Source of the DNA: Sulfurovum sp. UBA4779
GTDB lineage: Bacteria > Campylobacterota > Campylobacteria > Campylobacterales > Sulfurovaceae
Length of the DNA stretch: 33,387 bases
Direction: 5' to 3'
Assembly (NCBI GenBank): GCA_002403155.1
Contig: DHHF01000005.1
Span: forward strand, 1-33,387
Under the pieces are notes generated by a model. That model saw only the letters and a program-made list of their open reading frames with translations. It did not search any database and was not told where the DNA came from. Within the stretch, counting starts at the first letter, position 1. Every line of letters starts with the position of its first letter. The position numbers were made by a program, and so were the translations under genes. This document shows, piece by piece, positions 8,508 through 16,640 of the stretch.

Positions 8508-8548
8508 ACTAAAAGTACTTTTTTATTCAGCGTATCAAGAGTAATGAT

Positions 8549-9097
8549 TTAGAACATCTCCATGACGAGATCCAAATTACTCTCTACAAATTTTTTCTGA
8601 AAACCTACACCGACATTGATAGCATCTTTAGCCAATTCATAAAGCAGATCTTTATCGACTTTCCCTGTTGCTATGATGCTTTTGATATCTTCTTCATCAT
8701 TTTGTGCAAAGCGAATAAGTTTGGAAATAATCAAATCTTCTGGGGAAAGTAACGATATTTCAAATTTCTCATCTATCGTTATCATGTGAATAGCTCTGTC
8801 TTCGTAATCTTCATGCAGCAAACCAAAAGTGCTATTGTAGTTATAGTCATAGTGTACTTGTTCCAACATCCCACTCTCTTCATTGAGCCAAACAACAAAA
8901 AGATCTTCTGGGATTTTTACGGCATACTGCATAATAAGATCAATATCATCAGATACCCTTTTATTGGAGTAGTAATGAACCGCTCCTCCACCAGTAAGAT
9001 ATGCTCTTACTGGTGTTTGTTTATGAGAATCAGGTATCTCTTCGGCGATTTGCTCCATCATCTGGATAATAGCTTCATTAAAGCTTTGAGCTACCAT
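8549..9097 (-). CDS. Nucleotidyltransferase-fold toxin (DUF6036/AbiEii-like)
   Basis: A 182-residue protein with the polymerase-beta-type nucleotidyltransferase signature: a glycine-rich turn followed by Asp-x-Asp (LTGGGAVHYYSNKRVSDDIDL, about residues 34-54). This arrangement matches toxins of AbiEii/MNT-like toxin-antitoxin systems, which transfer nucleotides to RNA or protein targets. Its ATG follows the stop of the upstream partner directly with no gap, the usual layout of antitoxin then toxin. SPEDLIISKLIRF in the C-terminal half resembles the helix that follows the catalytic sheet in this family. The toxin role is inferred from fold and arrangement; no target can be predicted. Confidence 0.65.
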   Translation of the reverse strand: MVAQSFNEAIIQMMEQIAEEIPDSHKQTPVRAYLTGGGAVHYYSNKRVSDDIDLIMQYAVKIPEDLFVVWLNEESGMLEQVHYDYNYNSTFGLLHEDYEDRAIHMITIDEKFEISLLSPEDLIISKLIRFAQNDEEDIKSIIATGKVDKDLLYELAKDAINVGVGFQKKFVESNLDLVMEMF

Positions 9098-9586
9098 CTA
9101 AAATCTACCTGTCGTTTTAAACTGGTTAAATCTTTGCATATCCATTCCATTTTTAAGACCATAAAGCCTGGCTAATCCATTCCCTGTTTCATTCTTATTG
9201 CCATGAAAAAAACCTACATTAACTTTACGCTTAAATGTAAGTTGTGTCATTTTATTCGTTAAAAAACTATAAAGATAAGCTGCTCTCGCCCTCGCCTCTT
9301 TTGAAAGTGATGTATCTTTGGATAGATCCAACCATGCTTTGGTATCCCTACCCGATACAAGTACTTCATAAAGATCTTTTTCAAAATCTCTTAAAGAGTT
9401 GTAGTATTGTTCATTCTCAACTAACTTCTTCAAGTCCATGTTATTACTCATATTTAAAAGATTTTGAGCTGTTTCATAGTCCAATGATTCCAAAAGCATA
9501 TATAGCTTACTTCTGCTACCTGTTTTCCAGTCTCGTAGGGTTCGATCAGGAACGTCTAGGAGTCTATACATTTGCTGTTGATTCAT
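9098..9586 (-). CDS. Probable HTH antitoxin paired with the nucleotidyltransferase
   Basis: A 162-residue protein with an N-terminal helix-turn-helix-like segment (MYRLLDVPDRTLRDWKTGSR). The rest is helical and basic and has no clear match. It is first in a two-gene unit and abuts the nucleotidyltransferase gene. A strong promoter with an inverted repeat in its spacer lies immediately upstream, which fits autoregulation by this protein. AAAGGAG precedes the ATG. The antitoxin assignment rests on position, DNA-binding motif and promoter design, not on a recognised antitoxin family. Confidence 0.55.
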   Translation of the reverse strand: MNQQQMYRLLDVPDRTLRDWKTGSRSKLYMLLESLDYETAQNLLNMSNNMDLKKLVENEQYYNSLRDFEKDLYEVLVSGRDTKAWLDLSKDTSLSKEARARAAYLYSFLTNKMTQLTFKRKVNVGFFHGNKNETGNGLARLYGLKNGMDMQRFNQFKTTGRF

Positions 9587-9610
9587 GATATCTCCTTTAA
9601 TATTTTTATT

Positions 9611-9639
9611 ATTATAGGCGAATACCGCCGATTTGTCAA
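9611..9639 (-). promoter_or_regulatory. Consensus sigma70 promoter with operator-like repeat for the TA pair
   Basis: On the minus strand, TTGACA (9639-9634) and TATAAT (9616-9611) are separated by exactly 17 bases: a perfect consensus promoter. The spacer contains GGCG-five bases-CGCC (9617-9629), a palindrome well placed for a repressor to block RNA polymerase. The ribosome-binding site and ATG of the antitoxin gene follow about 25 bases downstream. Confidence 0.8.
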
Positions 9640-9679
9640 CAATATATTTATCAGATTAAAGATTCTAGCTGTAGTTCTC

Positions 9680-9711
9680 AAAATGATACTTAGATAACAA
9701 GGTATCATTTT
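9680..9711 (-). terminator. Terminator of the 9723-10322 gene
   Basis: AAAATGATAC (9680-9689) and GTATCATTTT (9702-9711) are perfect inverted arms around a 12-base loop. The hairpin begins 11 bases after the stop of the minus-strand gene and ends in TTTT, so it should work as a terminator for that gene and may also stop opposing transcripts. Confidence 0.6.
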
Positions 9712-9722
9712 AAAGATATAAG

Positions 9723-10322
9723 TTATAACTTTGTTAGAACTACTTTAAATGCACTATTTAATATAAAAGATTCATTAGATTCAGATTTGTAAGAGACTGA
9801 AATAATAAAAGGTATATTTGTAATTGCTTTTTCTGTATGTTCAATATCTTTATCAAAAAGAGCAAAACTAACTAATCTATAGTCGGGGTAAAGTTTAGAA
9901 AAAGCTGTTTTAAATTGTGATAATGGAATTACCGCAATCTTATTAGTAGATAACGCTGGAATACCATTATGTTTTCCCGACAATACTTGCGAATTGAATT
10001 TTCCCACCAACTTCACATCTGAAGAAAGGACAATTTCTGTTTGAATATCTTTTGCCCAAAATCTTGAATAATTTTCTATTTCTAAACCCAGTACTTGACC
10101 ATCCTCAATATAATCGTCTATATAAATCGATTTGATATCCAAATGCGGCCTAATATTAACTTGAAGACTTCTATATAGTTTTTCTGCAATATCATCATTA
10201 CCAAAATAATTAAAATATCCAATAATTGCAGATGGTGTTGTAATAGCTGTAAGTAGAAAACCCCAAAATGTCATTTTGCTTGGTAACGTCCAAGATAAAT
10301 ATTTTTTCCAAAACTTTTTCAT
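9723..10322 (-). CDS. Single-pass membrane-anchored protein of unknown function
   Basis: I do not recognise the family. The 199-residue product has a basic N-terminus (MKKFWKKY), one hydrophobic segment at about residues 17-42, and a soluble C-terminal domain rich in beta-strand patterns with a DYRLVSFALFDKDIEHTEKAI region. It lies between the toxin-antitoxin pair and the Avs-like gene in the defence-like arm of the element and ends in its own terminator. The architecture (short N-terminal anchor plus a beta-rich domain) is shared with the 15894-16613 product, though no sequence similarity is obvious by eye. It could be an accessory to the large NTPase or independent cargo. Confidence 0.5.
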   Translation of the reverse strand: MKKFWKKYLSWTLPSKMTFWGFLLTAITTPSAIIGYFNYFGNDDIAEKLYRSLQVNIRPHLDIKSIYIDDYIEDGQVLGLEIENYSRFWAKDIQTEIVLSSDVKLVGKFNSQVLSGKHNGIPALSTNKIAVIPLSQFKTAFSKLYPDYRLVSFALFDKDIEHTEKAITNIPFIISVSYKSESNESFILNSAFKVVLTKL

Positions 10323-10362
10323 AACTTACACAATTTTCCAATTCTTTGTTTTGGCTAAAGTA

Positions 10363-10653
10363 TCATTTACACTCATCTAATTTCTCATACGCAAAATCCA
10401 AAAATATATCCCATTTTTGTGAGTGTTCCATTAAATCAAATTTTGCCTCAGAATCATTATAAAAATCATACATTTTTACCATAATTTTTCTTGCACAGTT
10501 TTCTGTATAATATTTGGTATCTTCATTCATAGAGTTTTGATCCCAGATAAAATTCAATACATTATATAAAATATTATAACCGCCATTTGGCTTATGAACA
10601 AATGTTGTCTTACACAACTCATCATAAATTTTATTTGCCTGGATAATTTCCAT
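10363..10653 (-). CDS. Small acidic hypothetical protein
   Basis: A 96-residue soluble protein rich in aromatic residues (MEIIQANKIYDELCKTTF... FLDFAYEKLDECK), probably helical, with no recognised motif. GGGGAAATAATGG gives a usable ribosome-binding site. It lies 85 bases downstream of the Avs-like gene on the same strand and may be cotranscribed with it. Function unknown. Confidence 0.5.
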   Translation of the reverse strand: MEIIQANKIYDELCKTTFVHKPNGGYNILYNVLNFIWDQNSMNEDTKYYTENCARKIMVKMYDFYNDSEAKFDLMEHSQKWDIFLDFAYEKLDECK

Positions 10654-10738
10654 TATTTCCCCTCTCTCACTTCATAATATAAGATCTGATTTTACCATCA
10701 ATGATTTAAATATTCCAGCAACCCAGCAATTATAAATC

Positions 10739-13700
10739 TTACTCTATTGCTGACTTTGTACTAAACCTTAATGTATCACTTTCTAAAAATCTGTCAATTA
10801 AATTTAAAATCTCTACTTTTTTATCATTGGATCTAGCTCTTGTATTAAGCTCTAAAATAAACTCAATCAATGGTCTTGAGTCATAATATCCAGCATCTTT
10901 TATGGAATCTATATTTTGTATTAGTTCCTCTAAAAGTTCAAATATTTTTTCAGAAATATTTGTATCTGAATGATATTCATTTTGAAGATATTCTATGAAA
11001 CTCTTTACTTCTCTTTTTATATTTAAAGATGATACTAAACTTTTAACAAACTCAAAATCATTCTGAATAAAGTTTAAACCATTCATTTTTGTTAAACTTA
11101 AAGTATAAAAATAATCATTATCTTGATCATTTTTAAATCTTAAAATAAACTCTTTGGACTTTTTAACTTTGTCCTCGTCTTTAGAATGTAATTCTTGTTC
11201 AAAAATTTGATGTAATATTCCATGAACAACTTGATTATTTGAATCTATCGCTTGGTTAAGTAATTCTCCAAATATATCGTCATTTTCATTTAAATAGTAA
11301 AAATATAAATACATCCCCAAATTATTTATGTAGCGTGAATCTTCTTTGTCTTTTACCCTTTTTGCAAAAGATATACATTTTCTAATGTAATCTACTACTT
11401 GTTCTTTTGAAACCAATTCATTCATATATAAATAATGGAAATTCTGTAAAGAATAAATTGAGATTTGTCCTATTTTGTCTTTCTCGATTAAATCAACCAA
11501 AAGCTTCGCAAATAAAAGTTTATCTACAGTATCAATGTTACCTATAGTTCTTAGTAAACCAAATATTACAAAATCAATGTTTTGAGTGACAACTTCATTA
11601 ATAAGATCTAAAACTCTTTTTCTAGCATTTTTGTCTTCAAATACATGTTTATAAACTAAGGGTAATAATTCCGCAAATTCACCCTCAAAAGAATTTATTG
11701 AACTAGACATATGATCATGTATAGTTTGAAACTTATTTTCTTCTCTTACTACACCTTCAAATTTTATATCTTTATTGGCCTCTAAAATATCTATTAAACT
11801 AACATCAAATTTGTTTTTATCGATTAAATATTTTATAGCTTTGAGTATAGTTCTCTTTAACCAATGATTATCTACGTCTGAATACAAAGTAACAATCGTA
11901 AAAATTTTTTCTTCATTAAAACTAGATGCTAAAAGTCCATTTAATCCGGCAGATAGGTAATCTGGATGAATGTTTTCAGATTTTAACTGTACTAAAAAAT
12001 CAAAAAACTTATTTGGATTTTCCATAACTTCTTTTTCAAACTGCCTATGATGTTCAGTCTTACCACCTCGTAAGAAAAAGTCTGTACCTGTTCTTGTTTT
12101 CGTACCATCAAAAACTTTCATTGACTGAAGCCAATTATTCAAACTCATTTTTGAGTAAATATCACTACTTAAAGGTGTGCCAACAAAACTAGCACCATTT
12201 GATTTAAAAGGTTTTTTAAACTTATACCATGGAAACTTTCTGTGCAATTCTTGATACACTTTAAAGTAGCCAAATTTTTTTATATCGTCTATCTCAAGTT
12301 GAGATAATAATTCATATTTTTGTAATCCTCTAAATGTACCATAACATTTACCTGGATAATAAGTGTTTTCAAATTTAGAATTTACTTGGACAATAGAATT
12401 TAGAATTTGTTTTTGTTCTGATTCTTCAAATAGTTTAAACGACTTATTTAATAATAATAGAAATTCATATCCATCATCTTGATTAAATGACAGTTCTTCT
12501 AAAAGTTTTACATTCGTAAAAAGTTCCAGTATTTCATTTTTATATTCTTTAGGTTCTTTAGAGTATCCAAATGTTAAAAATGCAATGAGTGAAATATAAT
12601 TTGTCTTTCGATATGGTTCTATTAGCTCTAAAAAAGATATTTTTTCTCTTTGAGCTAGTATAAATACCCTTTTAAGAGTTTTTAAATATAAACTCCATAC
12701 TGTATATAAGTTTTCATGTTGCCACATACTGTAATCAAATATTGTGTCAGTAATAAAAAACTCTTTTTTATAATGTTCCTTTTTAAACTTATCACTTAAT
12801 TTTTGGATTGAGGCTAAAAGCCTTTGAAGTATGCCTATATTGAGTTTATCTAGTAAAAATTCAAATATCTCATACCAATCATGATCTAAAAGTTCTTTTT
12901 TATCGTGATCATCTACTTCCTCTATACGAGTATTTAAATAATTAAAAAATAAATCTATTGCATACTTTTGATTTATCGAATAAACTTTTTTATATAGCTT
13001 AACAAGATCATATCTAGCCATATTAGTTTCATAGATTAAATAATGATATTTTTGAAATGTCTCAAAACATTTTTTGTCCCATTTAGTTAATCTCTCTAAT
13101 GAATTTAGAATAGCTTCATTTTTTACTTTGAAATCACAGTCACAGTTATCTAATATATCTAAAACTATATTGGTTTCTTTATTGATAAAAGTTTCTAATT
13201 TATAATATAAATTGTATTTTTTAATATTTTCATTATTAAAAAAACCTGCTTCTTTAAAATATGTCAACCAATCAGAAGATATCCAACTTTCAATAAAGTA
13301 TTTTTCATAATTTGGTTTTTCTTTAAAGAGTTTTTGAATAAACTTAAATTCTTCGTCAGTAGGATTTTCAAGGCTGCCAAGATAAGAGATCAATAACAGT
13401 TTAACATGAAATCTTATTTCATCTGAAGATAATATATTTTCTAACTCCAATAAGTATTTATCCTTATCTGTCCCTCTTATAAATTGAATGATTTGTTTAA
13501 TTTGTTCTCTTATACTTAAGTCTTGTGTAGTTTTTAATATATACTTATACAAAGACATATCTTTTTGTGCAAAATCCCTTGCAAATACATAATCATAAAA
13601 TGTTTGATGAAAAAAAGATATTTTTTTATTTTCTTCTTTTAAAATACCTCGACTCAATAAAAGAGCAATTTCATCCTCAAACTTATCTTCAAAATATAAT

Positions 13701-15016
13701 TTAGGAACCTCTATTTTATTTAACTCATCCATCTTATGAACTATTAATTTTAACAGTTCAATAGTGTTCAATCTAACTGTTTTATCTAAACTCCTGTCCT
13801 GGATTTTTTGTTCCCAAAACTTGTTATATAAATCTTGTAAAGTTTTAATAGATATACAACTATTATCATTAGGATATAGTTCAATGAAAATTGAAAGGTG
13901 CAAAGGTGTTCTTAGTAGTTCAATTAAAGTATTATTTAACTTTGTAGATTCTTTGACAAAAGATTTTAATTTATTACTAACATAGTCAAAATTTAACAGT
14001 TGTGTATTTATAATATTTGTATCATCTAAACTTTTAAATAAAGGATCATTTTTTAAATCATATTCTCTAATGGAAACAATCATTTTCACATTTGAAATAT
14101 GTTTTAACTGTTCTATAAATTCTAATATTGTTATGATTATTTTTTTATTAGATGACATAGTTAAAGATAGAGCATCAAGTTGGTCTATTAAGACAATAAC
14201 TTTCTCTTTTCTTGCTAATTTTTTTATAGCAAGTAAAATATTGTCTACTCCAAAAAAACTGGATAATGATTCCTTACTATCTATTTCAAATTTATCACTT
14301 TTAATACTTAAATAAACTGTATTGTTTTCTAGAAGATTACTTTGTATTTTACTCAGTATAGCTGTTTTACCAATACCAGCTTTACCTGTTAAAACCAATA
14401 AATTATCTTTGAAATCGTTACTTTCTATAAAATTATTTATTTCATCAATCTCAGGCATTTCGATAAAACTATTTTCAATATATAAGTTTATAGAAGAAAG
14501 TAAAGTTAGTGAATTCTCTTGAAACTTTTGTCTAATATCAGCTTCTGATAATACATTTTTATCAAAGAATTCTTGATAATACTGTTTTGCTACATTCGAA
14601 TATTTTTCAAGTAAGCCTTCAATCTCCTCCCAACTCCATACAATAATAGTGAATCCATATAAACTAGCTAAGTCTGTAGCTTTATCTTGTAAAGCAGTGT
14701 CTTGTTTAAAAGAGTTTGCAAAAATAAATGTATCAATATTATCAAATTCTACACTAGCAGACGTTACTTCATTTTCAATATCTTCTAAAAGTTCAGCTTT
14801 TATTTTGGCATCATCTCTAGCAATGAATTTATTTTTACATTGATAAACTATTTGCTTCTTATTTTTAGAAAAAGAGAGCCCATCTATTCCTTTTTGTTTT
14901 TGACCTTTTCTTCCATAAACTTGAAAATCAATACCATATTTTTCAATACATAGATCATTAACTAAAAATTCGAACTCTTTTTCATCTTCTAAAGGTGGAA
15001 ATTGATATTTACCCAT
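10739..15016 (-). CDS. Avs-like antiviral STAND NTPase with N-terminal PD-(D/E)XK nuclease
   Basis: A 1425-residue protein in three parts. Residues 1-150 form an Mrr/Cap4-type nuclease domain with GID (D45) and YQCK (Q59-K61) of the PD-(D/E)XK site. Residues about 185-400 form a P-loop NTPase with Walker A GKAGIGKT (211-218), Walker B VIVLIDQLDAL (273-283) and a following VSIREYD segment, the order seen in STAND ATPases. The remaining thousand residues are helical and acidic with no catalytic motif, as in the target-sensing repeats of Avs proteins. In that family, binding of a conserved phage protein triggers oligomerisation and cleavage of DNA. The gene is markedly AT-rich. Which Avs type it is, or whether it is a related nuclease-NTPase family, cannot be settled by eye. 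Confidence 0.7.
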   Translation of the reverse strand: MGKYQFPPLEDEKEFEFLVNDLCIEKYGIDFQVYGRKGQKQKGIDGLSFSKNKKQIVYQCKNKFIARDDAKIKAELLEDIENEVTSASVEFDNIDTFIFANSFKQDTALQDKATDLASLYGFTIIVWSWEEIEGLLEKYSNVAKQYYQEFFDKNVLSEADIRQKFQENSLTLLSSINLYIENSFIEMPEIDEINNFIESNDFKDNLLVLTGKAGIGKTAILSKIQSNLLENNTVYLSIKSDKFEIDSKESLSSFFGVDNILLAIKKLARKEKVIVLIDQLDALSLTMSSNKKIIITILEFIEQLKHISNVKMIVSIREYDLKNDPLFKSLDDTNIINTQLLNFDYVSNKLKSFVKESTKLNNTLIELLRTPLHLSIFIELYPNDNSCISIKTLQDLYNKFWEQKIQDRSLDKTVRLNTIELLKLIVHKMDELNKIEVPKLYFEDKFEDEIALLLSRGILKEENKKISFFHQTFYDYVFARDFAQKDMSLYKYILKTTQDLSIREQIKQIIQFIRGTDKDKYLLELENILSSDEIRFHVKLLLISYLGSLENPTDEEFKFIQKLFKEKPNYEKYFIESWISSDWLTYFKEAGFFNNENIKKYNLYYKLETFINKETNIVLDILDNCDCDFKVKNEAILNSLERLTKWDKKCFETFQKYHYLIYETNMARYDLVKLYKKVYSINQKYAIDLFFNYLNTRIEEVDDHDKKELLDHDWYEIFEFLLDKLNIGILQRLLASIQKLSDKFKKEHYKKEFFITDTIFDYSMWQHENLYTVWSLYLKTLKRVFILAQREKISFLELIEPYRKTNYISLIAFLTFGYSKEPKEYKNEILELFTNVKLLEELSFNQDDGYEFLLLLNKSFKLFEESEQKQILNSIVQVNSKFENTYYPGKCYGTFRGLQKYELLSQLEIDDIKKFGYFKVYQELHRKFPWYKFKKPFKSNGASFVGTPLSSDIYSKMSLNNWLQSMKVFDGTKTRTGTDFFLRGGKTEHHRQFEKEVMENPNKFFDFLVQLKSENIHPDYLSAGLNGLLASSFNEEKIFTIVTLYSDVDNHWLKRTILKAIKYLIDKNKFDVSLIDILEANKDIKFEGVVREENKFQTIHDHMSSSINSFEGEFAELLPLVYKHVFEDKNARKRVLDLINEVVTQNIDFVIFGLLRTIGNIDTVDKLLFAKLLVDLIEKDKIGQISIYSLQNFHYLYMNELVSKEQVVDYIRKCISFAKRVKDKEDSRYINNLGMYLYFYYLNENDDIFGELLNQAIDSNNQVVHGILHQIFEQELHSKDEDKVKKSKEFILRFKNDQDNDYFYTLSLTKMNGLNFIQNDFEFVKSLVSSLNIKREVKSFIEYLQNEYHSDTNISEKIFELLEELIQNIDSIKDAGYYDSRPLIEFILELNTRARSNDKKVEILNLIDRFLESDTLRFSTKSAIE

Positions 15017-15130
15017 GTTATTTCCAGAATCCCCCCATTTATATATTTGTTATTTATCTAGCCCCTAGGTTCTTATTGTACTTTAACTGCATATCTATCC
15101 ATAATTTTTCTTTATTCTATTATAAAGTTT

Positions 15131-15217
15131 CCGTTGAGTCACCCCTGGGTGCGAATAAGTATCAGGACGATTATATCATTGTAAAACTTGTTTTGCGATG
15201 CTATAAACCCATCCTGC
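15131..15217 (+). other. oriT: Origin of transfer, RP4/IncP type
   Basis: The parts of an RP4-type oriT occur in order and spacing. CCGTTGAG (15131-15138) is followed by the palindrome CACCCCTGGGTG (15140-15151) and GCGAATAAG; as I recall the RP4 oriT, it has the same CCGTTGAG, CACC-GGTG and GGTGCGAATAAG. Next is a 17-bp inverted repeat with 14 of 17 pairs (15171-15187 and 15190-15206), the place where TraJ binds in RP4. Four bases later comes the nic motif ATCCTGC (15211-15217), predicted cut after G15216. The traK gene lies downstream of nic, as in RP4, which fixes the polarity: traK and the genes to its right enter the recipient first. Confidence 0.85.
15171..15206. repeat. 17-bp imperfect inverted repeat next to nic
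   Basis: TTATATCATTGTAAAAC (15171-15187) and GTTTTGCGATGCTATAA (15190-15206) pair at 14 of 17 positions around a TT centre. It is the probable binding site of the TraJ-like protein encoded at 23658. Confidence 0.75.
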
Positions 15218-15268
15218 CTTTCTATTCAAACACATTAAAGCACTCATAAACAAAGATAAGCACGTTTT

Positions 15269-15345
15269 AGCAAAAACTATAACTATTTTGCTTTAGTTTG
15301 CTTAATTTAGTCTATATTGGTTATAATTTGCTTAATATTGTCTAT
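15269..15345 (+). repeat. Repeats between nic and traK, candidate TraK-binding sites
   Basis: Two near-identical 19-base units, 15297-15315 and 15327-15345, differ at two positions (TTTGCTTAATTTAGTCTAT and TTTGCTTAATATTGTCTAT) and are 30 bp apart, about three helical turns. Just before them, AGCAAAA (15269-15275) and TTTTGCT (15286-15292) form an inverted repeat. In RP4, TraK binds and bends the intrinsically curved DNA on this side of nic, so these are its natural targets. Confidence 0.55.
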
Positions 15346-15358
15346 TAAGGAATTTATT

Positions 15359-15751
15359 ATGGCAGAACGTAGAGGGATGCAAAAAATAGAATTTTATACC
15401 TCTCTTGATGAGATCAGAGAGCTTTATAATCAAGGATATGTAGTTTTGAAGATCCTCTATGAAGAGATGAAAAAACGTAGAAACTGGGAAATGTCTTACT
15501 GGAGCTTTTGCAAATACGCCAAAAAAGAGTTGGGTATAGGTGAAGTGAAGCCTAAGCCTGTAAAAAGCCAAACAGTTGAAAATGAGCCTGTAGATACAGA
15601 TACCCTACTCCAGACTTCAACAGATGCAGCAGATCCAATACAGACAAAAAAAGAGACCTCTCCAGGACCAATAGTTTTAGATCCTAGAAAGCAAGATCAG
15701 AAAAAAATCTATAACGGCAGTACAAAAAATATTCAGAGGGATGAAATCTAA
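15359..15751 (+). CDS. traK: TraK-like relaxosome protein
   Basis: oriT-binding accessory protein of the relaxosome, 130 residues. The N-terminal half (EIRELYNQGYVVLKILYEEMKKRRNWEMSYWSFCKYAKKEL, about residues 14-54, interrupted here for description) follows the RP4 TraK/DUF5338 pattern of a helix, GY-x-V, and a winged-helix-like segment ending in a basic helix. The C-terminal half is a Pro/Thr/Lys-rich linker. I chose ATG 15359 because AAGGAAT precedes it; an ATG 42 bases earlier would overlap the 19-base repeats. Position right after nic matches RP4. Its last 75 bases are duplicated at 16641. Confidence 0.75.
   Translation: MAERRGMQKIEFYTSLDEIRELYNQGYVVLKILYEEMKKRRNWEMSYWSFCKYAKKELGIGEVKPKPVKSQTVENEPVDTDTLLQTSTDAADPIQTKKETSPGPIVLDPRKQDQKKIYNGSTKNIQRDEI
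15670..15744 (+). repeat. traK 3' end, first copy of a duplicated segment
   Basis: The segment from AATAG to GGGATGA recurs at 16641-16692 with a 23-base internal deletion and only a few substitutions outside it. TTTAGATCCTAGAAAGCAAG and ATATTCAGAGGGATGA are identical in both copies. Confidence 0.8.
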
Positions 15752-15780
15752 GTATCGATAAACATCAGGAAAAATATTAC

Positions 15781-15866
15781 AAAATGTCATATTTTTTGAA
15801 ATAAACAGACATTTTTTGTATACTGTAAATACTTAAATTAGGAGGAAGAATAATTTTGCTCCTCTA
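15781..15866 (+). promoter_or_regulatory. Two inverted repeats ahead of the first cargo gene
   Basis: AAAATGTC (15781-15788) and GACATTTT (15808-15815) form a perfect 8-bp inverted repeat, a possible operator. A second stem (around 15837-15866) pairs the AGGAGG-containing stretch with GCTCCTCTAA. It ends 28 bases before the next ATG, so it may be a weak terminator of traK transcripts or a leader structure. Neither can be assigned with certainty. Confidence 0.35.
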
Positions 15867-15893
15867 ATAAATAGTTAAATTGTAAGGGCACTT

Positions 15894-16613
15894 ATGAATC
15901 AAACCGAAGTACTTGCTATGTGGGGTGCATTCACAGGAACTATTGGTACTGTTGCTGGGTTACTTGGGCTGTGGCTTAGATTTAGGCAACACGGCTTAGA
16001 TAAGCCTAAATTAGTTTGTGAGTCGTCTTTTGGATTTGACTATCCAGATTGTCCCACACATATGTTAACCATTCGTTCTATTGGTAGAAGACCTGTCGTT
16101 ATCGACAAAATTAGGTATTTTATTACACCAAGAAACTGGAAACACAGGATCACTAAGTTTTGGCAACACAAAAAAGGACGTTGGCTCTCACATCAAGAGC
16201 CGAGACAGAAACTAAAACTAAATGAAGGTGAGAAAATAGAAATTAGAATATCACTTCATGATGGGCTAGATATAACAGAGATCTATAAAGCAGAAGTAGT
16301 AGATCAAACTGGAAAGACATGGCACATTAAATGGCAATCTCCTTCAAAATTAGAAAAGATTGCTACGCAGGAAATATTGGATGATTTTTTAGAAGAGAAT
16401 GAAAAACGAATATTTACTGCAACAGGATACCGATTAGGTGAAAGATATTTTCTACAAACCAATTTCAACACTAAACCTGGTCGCATGGGTGTTCCAAATG
16501 GAAAAGGGTTTTGGTTTTTCGACTTAAAAAAATACCAAGAGAAGGTTAGAGATATTAAGGATGTTCAATCTATCAAGTTTCTATCTGGAGAAATTGAAGA
16601 GATAACAACTTAA
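15894..16613 (+). CDS. Membrane-anchored cargo protein of unknown function
   Basis: A 239-residue protein not recognised as a known family. A hydrophobic segment at about residues 8-27 (WGAFTGTIGTVAGLLGLWLR) anchors the N-terminus. Residues 35-130 have beta-strand character resembling small immunoglobulin-like domains attached to such anchors (MLTIRSIGRRPVVIDKIRYFI). The C-terminal third is basic. TAAGGGCAC supplies a ribosome-binding site. It lies between traK and traL, where RP4 has no gene, and is bracketed by the duplicated traK 3' ends, so it is a late insertion in the region that enters a recipient early. Confidence 0.55.
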   Translation: MNQTEVLAMWGAFTGTIGTVAGLLGLWLRFRQHGLDKPKLVCESSFGFDYPDCPTHMLTIRSIGRRPVVIDKIRYFITPRNWKHRITKFWQHKKGRWLSHQEPRQKLKLNEGEKIEIRISLHDGLDITEIYKAEVVDQTGKTWHIKWQSPSKLEKIATQEILDDFLEENEKRIFTATGYRLGERYFLQTNFNTKPGRMGVPNGKGFWFFDLKKYQEKVRDIKDVQSIKFLSGEIEEITT

Positions 16614-16640
16614 CAAAGTAAAAGGAGTCTCGTCAGTATC

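Noticed and set aside
15317..15358. Longer TraK from an ATG at 15317
   Set aside because: The extension would be encoded by the 19-base repeats, has no ribosome-binding site, and the RP4-like domain starts after 15359.
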